From positions 362,627,517 through 362,691,516 of the forward strand of contig NC_073303.1 of the NCBI RefSeq assembly GCF_027595985.1: DNA of 64,000 bases, read 5' to 3'. The stretch's first letter is position 1. Every line of letters starts with the position of its first letter. The notes beneath the pieces were generated by a model. That model was given only the letters and a program-made list of their open reading frames with translations, had not been told where the DNA came from and did not search any database. Made by a program: the position numbers and the translations under genes. The stretch is from Sorex araneus. Its lineage: Eukaryota; Chordata; Mammalia; Eulipotyphla; Soricidae. Of the stretch, positions 23,666 through 35,849 are shown piece by piece.

Positions 23666-23770
23666 TGTTAATTCTTAAGTCAGTATTGAATACCTTGTTG
23701 ATTGTCTCCAAATCTTGATAATTTTCAGTGATTGGAAAATGTGCAATTAATGTGGCTAATGAGTACAAAG

Positions 23771-24030
23771 ACTGGAGTGATAGCACAGCGGGTAGGGCAT
23801 TTGCCTTGCATGCAGCCGACCCAAGTTTGATTCCTCCATCCCTCTCAAAGAGCCCAGCAAGCTACCGAAAGTATTCCACTTGCATGGCAGAGCCTGGCAA
23901 GCTACTCGTGGCATATTCAATATGGCGAAAACAGTAACAACAAGTCTCACAATGTAGACGTTACTGGTGCCTGCTTGAGCAAATTGATGAACAACGGGAT
24001 GACAGTGCCTCAGTGCCACAGTGCTACAAT
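23771..24030 (+). mobile_element. SINE type B
   Basis: ACTGGAGTGATAGCACAGCG, GCCTTGCATGCAGCCGACCC, GTTTGATTCC, paired GCAAGCTAC blocks, GGCATATTCAATATGGC, ACAGTAACAACAAGTCTCAC, GGTGCCTGCTTGAGCAAATT and a terminal CAGTGCCACAGTGCTACAAT run in place of an A-tail. Confidence 0.9.
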
Positions 24031-24044
24031 GAGCAAAAAATGTT

Positions 24045-24122
24045 GAGTCTGGGAACAGAACTGTAGGATATTTGCGTTCCATGTATGTGACCCTGGGTTC
24101 AATCCCTGACATCACAAAAGCA
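24045..24122 (+). repeat. SINE head fragment
   Basis: GGGAACAGAACTGTAGGATATTTG followed by a B-box-like GGGTTCAATCCCTGAC and a short A-rich end. Only the tRNA-like part remains. Confidence 0.4.
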
Positions 24123-24404
24123 TAAATTATAACTAATATAGTTCCTCATATTAGGAAATTCAGAAATGAGATCAAGGTTAAGATAACTAAGGAAGATTTC
24201 AGAGAAGGATTGGAGGTTGTTAAAGGGTTAAAGGGTTGGATTTAAGTAGAGATATTAAAATAGAAAATGAGAGACTCAAACAATTTTAATTTGAAACTAC
24301 ACTCAGAAACACATCACATGTCGCAAGAGATGAATTTTATTTATCTGTACTTTTCATAGGTTAATGTTTTTTCTCAGTCTCTAAGCTCCTGATTTTTAAA
24401 AAAG

Positions 24405-24597
24405 TGTTCTTATTTGGTGGGTATGTGGCAGTTTGGAGCATACCTGGCAGTACTGAAGGGGTATTCTTTGACTCTGTGGTCAGGAGTGATTCCTGGAGTG
24501 TTCTGGAAACCATATGTGATGCTGGGGATTTGAACTGGGGTCAGCTATCTTCAAAGCAAGTGACTTACCTCCTGTACTATGTCTCCAGGCCCCAAAC
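24405..24597 (-). repeat. Old SINE type A
   Basis: Antisense: ACCTGGCAGTACTGAAGGG, GACTCTGTGGTCAGGAGTGA, CATATGTGATGCTGGGGATT and TACTATGTCTCCAGGCCCC. Confidence 0.6.
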
Positions 24598-25023
24598 TGG
24601 ACTTTTAAGTTGTTTTATGCTTCATAGGGCAACTGTTAGTGCACATTATTTTTGATTCTTATTCAAGGTCACTTACATTCTGAGCATTTAATGTTTACAA
24701 GAAGGATGTGTACATTCTATCTAGAAGATGACAGAGTTTAATCAACCTGATGATTCCAACTAGACCTCCAAATACTGAGAAAGGGAAGATATCGAGAGAA
24801 ATGGGAAAGTTTTAGTGAAACTCAGACCCAATCAATGAGTTGACAATAGAGCCTGACCATCAATTTAAAACTTCTAATTTTTCTTGTACACAATTAGGGG
24901 TTCTCAAAGTGTTTTTTCATACTGTTTCTGTTTTTTTGTTCTGAAGAGGTTTTCTAAAGCAAAATATTTTTATTCTATAAAGCTCGAGATTGATTTTCTA
25001 TGGTAAGAATAGAACATTTAGGA

Positions 25024-25142
25024 GTTGGGAAGATTGCTAAACATGTTGGAGTAACACACTTTGCATGTGTGATTTGATCCCTAGCACTACATGGTTCCCT
25101 AAGTGCTACTGGGAATACTGAGCTGGAGGTGGTGTGCCCCTT
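25024..25142 (+). repeat. Old SINE fragment
   Basis: GTTGGGAAGATTGCTAAAC, TTTGCATGTGTGATTTGATCC and CTAGCACTACATGGTTCCC retain the order of the SINE head and body at high divergence. Confidence 0.45.
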
Positions 25143-26107
25143 TAGTTGCATTGACAAACATAAGACATACAGAGGTAGCAGAAAACAAGGAAGAAGTGCA
25201 GGACGTACCAATAGCAGGCAGACTGTGAGAGTACATGGTTCAGTTAACTGTTCTACAATAAGGTCAATAGTCTTCACCATTGAAGAAAGAACTAAAGGCC
25301 AGTACAGCTAAAACTAATCCCATAGAGATTTATCTAGCCTTTACTACATAGGTATTCATAAATTTTAGAGGCTAGTCAGCTACACTTACAATTCTTGTTC
25401 ACATTAGAGCCTGGAAGCTGCACCAGTGAATATCCCAGACTTTTGAGCTACTTGGAGTGGAAAGTGCCAGCTTGACAAAACAAAAAAACAAAGAATTTGT
25501 AACACTTATATAGAAAAACAGCAGATTTTTTTTAAAAAAATCACAATAAGAGAGAAAAAAAAACAGAAACAACAGAACCACAAGGAAAACAGTAAGGTAG
25601 AATGAGTAAGTCCTTACTTATCAATAATTACAGGAATTATTAAATTGAATCCCAAAGTTCAAAAATGTATAATGCATAGATGGTCAAAAAAATGAGCAAA
25701 CTAACAAACATACAAAATTACTGACCATACAGAAGAACTTATAAGAGTTAATGAGACATTTCAGCATTAAGGATACAGATAGGCCTAAGGTGAAGACATG
25801 GACAAAACCATCCATTTACAGAGTAAACAAAACAAAGCAACAACACTTATTTGAAACATAACAGAGTATAAGTCAAAAATAGTAGCAAGAAACAAAACAA
25901 AATTATCTTATGTTAAAAGAAGCAACTCATCAAGAAACTATAACAATCACAAACCTAAATGCAACTCAACATCAGAGTGCCTGAATAGTACATTCTAACA
26001 GTTCAGTAAATAGTGGGAAACTTAATCATTCCCCTTTAAACAACTAATACGTCAAAAGACAGAAAACACTGGATTTGAATCTTTCCTTAGTATTTCTTTC
26101 CTTCCCT

Positions 26108-26245
26108 TTTGCTGCTGTTGTTGTCATTGTGGCTGTGTGCCAGGGGCTTAGACTCTTAGTTTCTGTGTCCTAGGGATCACTCCTGATAGTGGCTCTAGTG
26201 GTATATTCCCAATTTACAAGCCCCACTGCATCACACTAATACCCA
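26108..26245 (-). repeat. Old SINE fragment
   Basis: Antisense-like: TGTGGCTGTGTGCCAGGGGC, TGTCCTAGGGATCACTCCTG, TAGTGGCTCTAGTGG. Heavily decayed. Confidence 0.3.
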
Positions 26246-26458
26246 AACAGAGCAGAAGAAAAATTTGGAAACCAATGTGCCTATTATATATTAAAAAAAG
26301 TAAAAAAATAGAAAAGCAAATTAAGCAGTACAATAACAAGATCATGGTATAGCACAATAAAATGATCATATACCATGACCAAAAAAAATATTTTCCTTAA
26401 CAGGAAAGAAGTCTATCAACAAAATGAAAAGGCACTGTTCAGAAAGGAAAAAAAACAG

Positions 26459-26618
26459 GGCCAGAGCTATAGTACTGTGGGAGGGTGCTTGCCTTGAATG
26501 CAGCCAGCCTGAGTTCAATCTTCTGCACCTCATATGGTCTGATCCTGCCAGAAGTGACCCCTGAGCCAGAAGCAAGCACTAAGCACTACTGGGTGTGGCC
26601 CAAAAGACCAAAAAGGGG
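26459..26618 (+). repeat. SINE type A within old L1
   Basis: GGCCAGAGCTATAGTACTGTGG, TGCTTGCCTTGAATGCAGCC, GAGTTCAATCTTCTGCACC, CATATGGTCTGATCC and GGGTGTGGCCCAAAAGACC with an A-rich end. Confidence 0.75.
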
Positions 26619-27851
26619 AAATAATGGCAGAAAATTACAAATTATACATATGATAAGGGATTAGTATACAAAATATATAAAGAACTAAGACAAAACAAAA
26701 CACTTCAAATGAACACCTTGATTTAAAATATGACAGAGAAACTGGACAGACCACTTCCTAAAGAAGACAGTAGAGGTTAACAGGTATAAGAAAGGTGACC
26801 CTGTTGCTAACAATTATTGACTCACATCACTAGGCACTGGTGGTGTCTTCCACACCAATAATCATGAAGAATGTGAAACACACCGCAGGGAGATGTCATC
26901 TCATGGCAATGAGAACAGCTATTAGCAAAGAGGTAAGATACAGTATGTGATGAAGAAGAAGAAACCCAGTGCACTGTTAATGGAAATGCGGTTTGGCACA
27001 TGTTTGAAGGAAAACAGGACAGTGGTTCCTCCAAAAACTACAAGTGGAACTCTCCTATGATCCAGCAATCCCATTTCTGGATATTTATCCTGAGAAAATG
27101 GAAGCCAGTGCTTTGCAAACCTCTTTAACTTCATGCTCGTGGCAGCACTCGTCACGGTCTAGTCCATAGGTGGAAACAAGGGGCCCTTTCACGCATAAAT
27201 GCATGAATAAAATGTGGCATATAAACCAAATGGAATTTTTCAACCACAAAAAAAGGTCAATATTGCCATTGGTGACACTATAAATGGGCCTTGAGACGTT
27301 ACACTAAGTGAAACAAACCAAAGACAAATGATCTCACTTATATGCGGTAATCTAAAATCTCAAACAAAAAAGGAAAAGAAAATCAAGCTTATAGTAAGGG
27401 AAAAGATTGAGAGATGCTAGAGGCAAGGGGCTGTGTGCAACAGATGATGGGATCAAGGGGCGCAAGCGTCCAGCTATAAAGGCCGTGGGAATGTAGGATC
27501 CTGCGTGCCCACTACTATTAACAGTGCTGCATTAGCTATTTGAAAGTTCTGAAGACAGTAATATTTTTAAGCTATCACCATAAGATAAAACCTGAAATTA
27601 TGGATGGTGAAGGATATGAACTGACCTAATGTGGCTATTTTATGATATAAACATTTCAAATCATTAAGATAATCATTTTGATGAGAATTCATGACATCTT
27701 TTCCACAGCGGAATGAATATATTTGAGGTGTACTTTTATTTTTTAAAAATACCATAAACACAGATTCATCTTTATTTAATTGTATTTGTTTCTAATTTGA
27801 AGCTGACAGTGGATGGGGTAGATTATCATTGACTATTTACTACACAATGAA

Positions 27852-28008
27852 CTTTTTTTCTTTTTGTGTCATACCTGGCAATGCACAGGGGTTACTCCTG
27901 GCTCTGCCCTCAGAAGTTACTCCTGGTGGTGCTCAGGGGACCATTTAGGATGCTGGGATTCGAACTGGATGGGCTGCATGCAAGGCAAACGCTATTGGGA
28001 CAGCCCCC
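27852..28008 (-). repeat. SINE type A
   Basis: Antisense: poly-T, GTGTCATACCTGGCAATGCA, GGGGTTACTCCTGGCTCTGC, GGACCATTTAGGATGCTGGG, GATTCGAACTGGAT and GGGACAGCCCC. Confidence 0.85.
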
Positions 28009-28626
28009 AGTAAGTGTCATTTTCACAGGCTTGAGAGGATTTACTTGGGCTTCTGTCCTTGTCTGCATATACAGCTGAATTCTTTGGCTTTCCCATTGTT
28101 CTAAGGATTTTTGTGGGCGTGGAGTGGAGCTTTTTATCCCTAATTATCTGAGTACCAATTTGTGTGGTGAAAAACTGTCTGTTCTTCACTAAAAGGCCTC
28201 TGTTATTCAGACTATTTCCATTGCTCTGTAAAGATATTTCAGTGGAACATGCAGGCAGAGGTCTAGTTCCTGCCTTTTACGTTGCAGAATATTTATGGGT
28301 ATCTTGGCACGAGAGGCCCTATGGTTTCCCAGTTGCCGCTGAGTGTGTGTGCTGTGGGTGAAATACAATAATCATAGATGATAAAGGGTATCCCTGAGGC
28401 CCCAGGATGCATGGGGCTAACTTTGCCCGTGTGAAGTGAGGTTGGGTGGGCGGATTTCCGATCGGGTCACCGCCCCCGGGGTGAAGGGATTTAAATTGGC
28501 TGCGCTGTCAGTCAGGCAGGGTCAGGCCAGAGAGGCTCACAGGGGTCCCCGTGCAGTTCCATGACGCTGGGGGCTGCTCCAAATCCCTAATTTCAGTATG
28601 AACCCTGTATAGTTTTAAAATCTCTC
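28009..28626. other. Intergenic stretch with a short CpG-rich patch
   Basis: Mostly featureless. About 28430-28560 is locally GC/CpG-rich: GGGTGGGCGGATTTCCGATCG, CACCGCCCCCGGGG, then GGATTTAAATTGGC about 20 bases on. The patch looks promoter-like but no exon follows that I can support. Confidence 0.35.
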
Positions 28627-28810
28627 TCTCTTTTTTGGGGCGAGTGGGGGTTCACACCGGCAATGCATAGGGGTTACTCCTGGCTCTGCACTCAGGAATG
28701 CAGTGCTCACGGCGGTGCTCACGGGACTATCTGGGATGCTAGGAATCGAATACGGGTCGGCCAGGTGCTAAGGCAAACGCCTTCCCCGCTGTGCTATCGC
28801 TCCAAGCCCT
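28627..28810 (-). repeat. SINE type A
   Basis: Antisense: CAATGCATAGGGGTTACTCC, CTCTGCACTCAGGAATGCAG, GGGATGCTAGGAATCGAAT and GCTGTGCTATCGCTCCAAGC. Confidence 0.85.
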
Positions 28811-29554
28811 TAACATCTCTTTTTATAAATGTTCTGGCAGTTACAGAATTCTTGCAGTGTCTAATGGTTGTGAGTCAGGTACAGTCAATTACAGCGTCAA
28901 AGTGAGCTCGCTCCAAGTGCCAGCCACACCTGATGAGGAATCAGAGGCAGGAGTTTCACCCGGCACAGATGGGCATCCCAGGTTCCTCCTGGGAGCAGTG
29001 GGATCATGCCTTCTGCTTGCGTGTATCCGCACGTGAACCCAGCCCTGTGCCTCAGACGGAGAAATTTCAGGGCAAACACTTGATCTGTTAAGGCGCTGGC
29101 TATATCCCAGGAACAGAAAGCAGCAAGAGATCATGGAAATGATCCCATTTAAAAGCTTCCCTTTTGAGATGAAAGACTTGAAGCTAGAATAAACCTGGAC
29201 AAGTGCTGGGTGTGTTCAGACATAGTATAAAGGACTCGAATCCTGTTATCTGTCCCGGAGAGCATTAGTGGTGAAGCTGACATTACACAAACTCAGGTCT
29301 TGAATTCAACAGAAACACAAAATCTTTTGCTTCACATTTTCTGACTTGTGGTTTTATTTTCTTCCTATGTGATGAATGAGTTTAACTCAGATTTTATTAA
29401 CAGTGATGTCATTGTTATGATTTATTTCCATCTGGGGAGAAAGTTATGTCCTACTATGTCATTCTACTCTCTGATTTCTTTGTCAAAATTTCACTTTTCA
29501 TTTGTTTCTGGGAACCAGATTATCTTCTGGGTTTCAAAGAACACATTATGTTTG
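28811..29554. other. Intergenic stretch, no supported feature
   Basis: Balanced composition to about 29150, then AT-rich. Short opposing open frames around 28890-29134 have no recognisable domain or splice context. Confidence 0.35.
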
Positions 29555-29800
29555 TCAGTGCTGTGTATAAAATGCTTAAGTTCTAAAATCAGGCAGTCTG
29601 GATTTGAAATCTTGGTCTCTCAGTAATGGTGTGATCTTTGGAAAATTATTTAGTTTCTCTGTATCTCAGTTTCCTTATCTAAAATGGAGATTACATAACC
29701 ACCTATTTCAAAGGGTAATTGTGAAGAGATAGATTAGTATATGGAAAGTAGTTAGTAAAACATCTGGAAAATGTTTAGTAAATGTTAGTGGGTGTTAATC
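29555..29800 (+). repeat. MIR SINE (ancient)
   Basis: GGCAGTCTGGATTTGAAATC, TGTGATCTTTGGAAAATTATTT, TCTGTATCTCAGTTTCCTTATC, AAATGGAGATTACATAACC and AAAGGGTAATTGTGAAGAGA follow the MIR order (core region then the CTCAGTTTCC block). It predates the shrew lineage. Confidence 0.85.
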
Positions 29801-31174
29801 AATATGAGGCTAGTGTGAATACATTTTTGTGTAAATGAAATAAAAAAAAACTATTCAAAGGGGAGAGAAAGCTAACATGTTCAAAGGAAACTGTTTATGA
29901 GAAAAATGCAATATTTTCCAGAGAAACAAGAAAACTCTTAAGAGCAAAAGAATTACACTTGCCCCAAAGTAGGCATTTAGGTAGAATGACGATGTGATTT
30001 TCCTCTTACTACCTAGCATACTTCTGGTCATGTCTCTTCCTTTAACTAAGGATTGATAAATATTTAGAAATTTACAACCAATATTGACACTTGACCAAGA
30101 AAAATGGTACAAAATAGTGGAAGCTTCTGGAAAAGCATTATTATATTTATTTTAAGACTGACTGGTGGTTAGGGACTTGGTTTAATTTAAAAGTACATGT
30201 AGCAAAATCTTGTAGTCAAGCTTTGGGAAGACACTAAACACATTTTCTGAAAGTGAAAAGAGTTTACAAATATTAGCTATATTGTAAAAATTATGTGGAT
30301 CAATGAGGAGCACATTTGTAAAGAAAATTGGTGTTTTTAAAAATTGTATTTATATTAATGAATATGTATGTTTCATTGTATCTTAACTGATATAGCACTT
30401 AATATTCTCACAGTTCATTTTTTCCAAGCAGATATTTGTAAATATATGTATTCAAACCAATTAATCTTGATAGATGGACTCAATTACACTGGTTATGGGG
30501 ATGGTTAGGATAGAAAGATCAATTCAAATAATTCTTTATGTCTCTCTTTTCTCTGGAAGAATGTGCTTATCATGCCAAGACTTCTCATAAAGAAATGGCA
30601 ACATATTCAAAAGAGCATCTCGTACCATTTTCTCTCTAAATTAGTAGTATGCAAATGACAGACCCCTTCCTGTATAAGAAAACATTGGCTTAATGAAGAG
30701 TGCTTCCTCCACCCAACAAATAGGTACCCATGAGAGAATCTTTCAAAATTATTGGACATCAATTTCCTGTATACAACGAGAGCATTGGGATTTTTTCCTA
30801 AAACTTTTGAAGATAGAGTGACATCAAGTGTATGAAAGCATTTTGCAACTATGAAGGTCTAGACCAGTAAAGATTTATGATATTTTGATCTCTACTCATT
30901 TTAGCAGATGAAGAGCTAGAAGGACTTTTAGCTTCAGATGAAATAGAGTGCAGTTTTTCTAGAGGAAGGAAGCTGTCCATTGTTTTTAGTAATAAGGGCA
31001 TTTGGGGTAGAGAGACTTTGAAACCTCATTGCCCGTGTAGGCTGTAACCTTACCTTAACCCTATGCTAACTAAGTCTTGGATTCCTGGTCTAGAAATTAG
31101 ACAAGACAGTTGCATGTAACATGTAAAGTTGAACTTTATCAGATCATGAAACTTTGGGTTTTTTTTGTTCTTGT
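29801..31174. other. AT-rich intergenic stretch, no supported feature
   Basis: No recognisable repeat, RNA gene or exon. Open frames are short. Confidence 0.4.
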
Positions 31175-31360
31175 TGAATTTTATTGTTTGTTTATTTAAA
31201 GGGGTTATACCTAGTGTGGCTGTAGGGGCTGATCTGTCTCTCTACAGGGGTTGAATATGATAATGTTTGGGAAACCTTACATGTGCTAGGGATTGAGCCC
31301 AGGTTTCCTGTGTGTAATACATACTCTTAGCATGTTTCACTACCTCTCGAGCCCAGAAAC
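31175..31360 (-). repeat. Old SINE type A
   Basis: Antisense: CTACAGGGGTTGAATATG, CTTACATGTGCTAGGGATTGAG and TTTCACTACCTCTCGAGCCC retain the SINE order. Confidence 0.55.
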
Positions 31361-31869
31361 ATGTGCTTAATGCAGTCATTTGCTATGAATTCAACATAAA
31401 TTCTCAATAAATATTGTAACCAACATAAACATTTTACTAGCTGTAGAAAAATTAGTATCTATGAATATTTCAGATGACTTGGCTTCAATCAGCAGACATA
31501 TTTTGGCCCTCACTTAAAGTGGCTCTTGAAATAAAAAAGCTCAAAGATATTTTTTGATTTAGGAATCAAGAAATTTATACAATAAAAGTATACCATTGTT
31601 AAGTATAACTGAATGCTTCCTAACCATCAACAAGAAAACAGGATGTTCATGTCAGTTTACCAAGAATTAGAAAAGTTTTCCTCTCTGGATCAAGTTCTCA
31701 AAACTGGCTCTGTTCAACCATCATCATTAGCAGTGTCTTAAACTTGTAAGAAATATAAATTTCCAGAGATCTTCGTAGATACAATAAATTAGAAGCTTGG
31801 GGTTCTGTCCAGCAATCTGAGTACTAACAAATTCTCTTCTGATTCTGGAGTTTAAGAATCTCTGCTTCA

Positions 31870-32134
31870 ATATCCCTCCCACCTCCCAACCCATCCCCCT
31901 ACCCCCCACCCCCCAACCCCCGCCTCTGTGGCAGGGCATTCCCTTTTGTTCTCTCTCTCTCCTTTTGGGTGTTGTGGTCCAAAATAGGGGTATTGAGTGG
32001 CCATCGTGTTCAATCTATAATCTACTTTCAGCACGCATCTCCCCTCCTGAGTGGGTCCTCCAACCAGAGCTTACTTGATGTTCCCTTCTCTATCTGAATT
32101 CACTAATTAATAAATAATAAATTAATTTAAAAAA
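31870..32134 (+). mobile_element. Retroposed antisense L1 3' UTR with A-tail and 16-bp TSD
   Basis: The perfect TSD AAGAATCTCTGCTTCA is at 31854-31869 and 32135-32150. It begins after TT, as expected for L1 endonuclease. The insert has an A-rich tail on its right (AATAAATTAATTTAAAAAA), but its body is the L1 3' UTR in reverse: CCTCCCACCTCCCAACCC, GTGGCAGGGCATTCCCTTTTG, GGTATTGAGTGGCCATCG, GTTCCCTTCTCTATC. Confidence 0.85.
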
Positions 32135-32150
32135 AAGAATCTCTGCTTCA

Positions 32151-33240
32151 AGAGTTAGTAACTTATCTACTTGGTGATCTGGAATGCTTGTCTTGAAAGT
32201 TCTCCCCTATTTGGAACCACTCAAAAAGTACACTTTAACTACCTTGTTTTATATCTACCAGTATAAAAATGTCAGTGTCAATTTTGGAGAAAGGGAGGAA
32301 ACTTAACTTCCAGGATACATTTATTCATTTGGAGCAAATCAAATTGTCTGTTAATTATTTTTGTGAAAGAATGTCAGGATTCTGGAGACAGGATGGGAGA
32401 AAAATGAAGAGCACTGATAAATAAAGAAGAGTCACCTGTAGACAACAGGTTCAGAACCTGCCCAAGGCAAAAACTCATGTTTATAATACTCTGCGAATTA
32501 TTCTCTTGAATAGATAAATTAGTCTGACTTATTTGTAGGCTTGACTCTCACCTAGAGCAATTTTCATCCATTATCTACTCTAGACTTTGTAGAAACTCAA
32601 ACACATAGAGTTTAGTTATGGCAAATAAAGCTGTGGGAGGGTTTTTCCTATACAATAGAGATTTGTAAGGGAGGAGGCGGCGCCCTCTGCCTTGGCTCTT
32701 TCAGGATAAAGGGCAGCAGAGCTAAAGAAAGGATCATGATGACTCGACTGCTCTCTGAGTCCATACACTGACAATGTCCTTGGGTTTTAAGCCATTTTGC
32801 TCTTCCATTGATTGGGCTCTATGGCCTGTGAAAGCTTTTGCTTCACAAGAAGGATGAACACAAAGGAAGGCTAGGTTGAGTCATCTAAGATTTACATCAG
32901 GTGTTGCAGGCATCCATGCTTCAATGAACTCTGGAAATACCAACTCCTTCCCACGGATTATAATTCCCGCCAGTCCCCAAGGTTCTCTTGTGGCGTGTCT
33001 TCCCACCCTCTGTTCTCAGCTTGTCAACAACTGCCAGAATGACCATTCATGAGTGCTTTGATGTCTCTGAGCTCTTTCCCTTCTCAGAGTCTTTAATTTC
33101 AATCTCCCTCTTGTCTAAAATGTTCCTTTCCTACTCTCTGCAGTTCTAATACCTATGCACTCTTGAGAAGTACCCTATAATGTAAATCGTATTTCTTAGT
33201 TATGCTATTTGGTAGTGCTCTGAGGTTTATTGATTGTTTG
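32151..33240. other. Intergenic stretch, no supported feature
   Basis: I see no exon, RNA gene or recognisable repeat. A small GC patch (GGAGGCGGCGCCCTCTGCC near 32674) is isolated. Confidence 0.35.
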
Positions 33241-33405
33241 ATTTTGGCCACACTCAGCAGTGCACAGAACTTACTCCTTGTTGTGTTCTCAGGGTTTATG
33301 CCTATAAGTGCCCAGAAGATCATATGTGGTGTCAGAGATTGAATTTAAGGTCAGCTGCATGCAAGGCAAGCACCCTAATTCCAGTAGCACCTCTCTGTCC
33401 CCAGT
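33241..33405 (-). repeat. SINE type A, diverged
   Basis: Antisense: GGCCACACTCAGCAGTGCAC, GAACTTACTCCTTGTTGTG, GATCATATGTGGTGTCAGAG and GGTCAGCTGCATGCAAGGC. Confidence 0.65.
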
Positions 33406-33983
33406 AAATTTCAACTCTATCAAAGTATGATATACATATAAAATTGTGAGATACTTAAAGCAATTATAATGGTGATTGGATTGTGAAAGTGTTCTTGCCC
33501 ATATATTTTACACATACGTCACCTCACATATTTCTATGTTTAGTTGAACAGTTTAGTACACTACGGTCAGAAAATTTCAGTGACACACCACATCAGTATC
33601 AATTAGATTTACCTTATTCTACTCAGCTCTTATTCATGTTATAGTTGTCAGGTGTATGTATGCTATTAGCAGCCTCTCTATTTTCTTCATTCTCGGGGCC
33701 CTCCAACCAGTCTCCTACTCTCTCTCTTTATGAGTTTGATGATTTAAAAATAGATTCCACATGTAAGTTATACTGTATAATACCCATTTATTCTTTTCTG
33801 TCTATCTTCTTTCACTTAGTATAATGTCCTTGCATATGTCCTTGGATGTCTAATCACGAGTGGTAGTCGATTGGAAAATAGGCATCATATTACATAATGG
33901 AAAATTATTATATTATCATGAATAAAACTAATATATCTACTCATGTATTTGCAGACACATGGGTGTTTTGTATATCTTTTATT

Positions 33984-34145
33984 TGTTTCTTGGTCACATT
34001 TGATTGTACTCAGGGCTTGTGCCTGGCTTTGTGCTCAGGAATCATCCTGGGGGTGCTCAGGGACCAGAGGTATTTCTGAGGATCAAACTTGGTCGGCTGT
34101 GTGCAAGACAAGTGCCCTACACACTGCAGTGTCTCTCCTGCTCTC
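33984..34145 (-). repeat. SINE type A nested in L1
   Basis: Antisense: TTGGTCACATTTGATTGTACTC, CTGGCTTTGTGCTCAGGAATC, GGGGGTGCTCAGGGACCAG and CTTGGTCGGCTGTGTGCAAG. Confidence 0.75.
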
Positions 34146-34507
34146 ACTACCATACCTTGACAATTGTGAGTATTGCTGCAATGAACATGGATATGGAGAT
34201 ATGTCTTTGAATTCTGTTTTCATTTCATATATATACATATATACACACATACCCAGGAGTGGGGTTGCTGAATATATGGTATTTTTATTTTTAATTTTTT
34301 GAGGAATACCAGTTTTTGTAGGAATTGTGCTGATACACATTCTCATCAAAAATTAACATTTCTTCACTTTGCTCTTTTTTGTGCTAGTGATTCTAAGTGA
34401 TATTTCATTATTTTGGTCCTTCCCGATGAGTGACACTGAATAGCTTTATACCTGTGAGCCATTTGTATGCCATTTATGGGAAAACATCTATTCAGCTCCT
34501 CTACCCA

Positions 34508-35034
34508 CTTTTTAAAAAAATTTTTATTGAATCACCATGTGGAAAGTTACAAAGTTCTCAGGTTTATGTCTCAGTTACACAATATTCAAACACCAATCCC
34601 TTCACCAGTGCCCATATTCCACCACCAAAAACCCCAGTATAACCCCTGCCCTCGCCCCCCCACCCCCAACTGTATAATTGATGAACTTCACTTCATTTTC
34701 TCTTTACCTTGATTACGTTCCATATTTCAACACAAAACTTACTATTGTTGTTGGAGTTTCCCCCCAAGAAAGACAGCCCTACTACCAAGGAAGCATTTGA
34801 TGATTAGTTTTCCATTGCTGAGAATGAAGAGATATGTAGCCCCACTGCTCCAAGTACATAACTCTTTTTTTTCCTTTTTCCATTTCCTTTTTTTTTTTCC
34901 TCTCATCCCCCTTCCCGTGCCTCATAGTATGGTGGACGCCACACCACGTTTTCCCTGAAAATGGAAACAAGCGGGAAAGAGGAATATTTCCTCTTCTTGG
35001 CCGGTGTGGGGCTGTTGCTTAGTTCACAGTCCAG
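34508..35034 (-). mobile_element. Composite retroposon type I, copy C (5' truncated), with TSD
   Basis: Antisense A-tail complement, TTTATTGAATCACCATGTGG, TTACAAAGTTCTCAGG, CTTTACCTTGATTACGTTCC, GAGTTTCCCCCCAAGAAAG and GGCCGGTGTGGGGCTGTTGC match copies A and B. The 10-bp TSD CCTCTACCCA is at 34498-34507 and 35035-35044, inside the old L1. Confidence 0.85.
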
Positions 35035-35849
35035 CCTCTACCCATTTTAAACTTACTATTATTAGTTTTGCTATCGTGTTGCATGAGTTCTTTATATATT
35101 TTGGATATTAACTTCTCAGTTATATTTTGAAATATAGTCTTTTATTTGTATATATATTTAAATTTATTGATGATTTTATTTGCTGTACAGAAAGGTTTTG
35201 TTTGATTCTATTTCTTATTTTGCTTTCATTGTTATTTTTTTCAAATTAAGAAATTATTCCTGATATCAAAGACTTTATGCCCCTTTTTTTCCTTCTACAT
35301 AGTTCTATGGTTCAAATTTTATGTTCCATTTTTATTATTTTGAATTTATTGTTGTGGATGGGGAAATAAAAAAATTGAACTTCATTCTGTTACCTGTGTG
35401 ACTGTTGAGATTTCCCAGCACTTTATTGAAGCTATTATCTCTGTAATATACTTCTAGCTCTGTTGTCACAAATTAATGAACAATATTACCATCGGTTTAT
35501 TCCTAGGATCTTTGTATTCTGCTATGAACATATATGTGTATTTTAATGTCAATGTCTTACTGTTCTGATTCTGTAGTTTTGGAAGAATTTAAAATCATGA
35601 AGTGTGAAATCTTCAAGTTTATAATTTTCCTTGATTGCTTTGGTTTGGGAGATCTTTGGTAGTTTCATGCATTTTTTGGAATTGTTCTATTTCTGTGTAA
35701 AAAAAAATTCCACTGGGCATATGAGAGGGATTGTATTGACTTTGTAAACTGCTTTGGGCTGTATGGAAACTTTAATAATATTGATTTTTCCAATCCATGA
35801 TCAAGAAATATATTTTCACACATTTTGTTTTTTTTTTGCTTTTGTTTTT

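Larger units (their letters stand above)
25600..27520 (+). mobile_element. Old L1 (ORF2 portion), split by a SINE
   Basis: Sense L1-like sequence: TCAATAATTACAGGAATTATTAAAT near 25620, then after the SINE GGAACTCTCCTATGATCCAGC, CAATCCCATTTCTGGATAT, AATGTGGCATATAAACCAAATGG and AAACCAAAGACAAATGATCTC. These follow the L1 ORF2 3' order, but with many stops. It is older than the antisense L1 at 16720. Confidence 0.65.

Noticed and set aside
22986..23678. 230-codon open frame overlapping the end of DYNAP
   Set aside because: It starts within the last DYNAP codons in another frame and covers the 3' UTR and an old SINE. It has no protein-like pattern.
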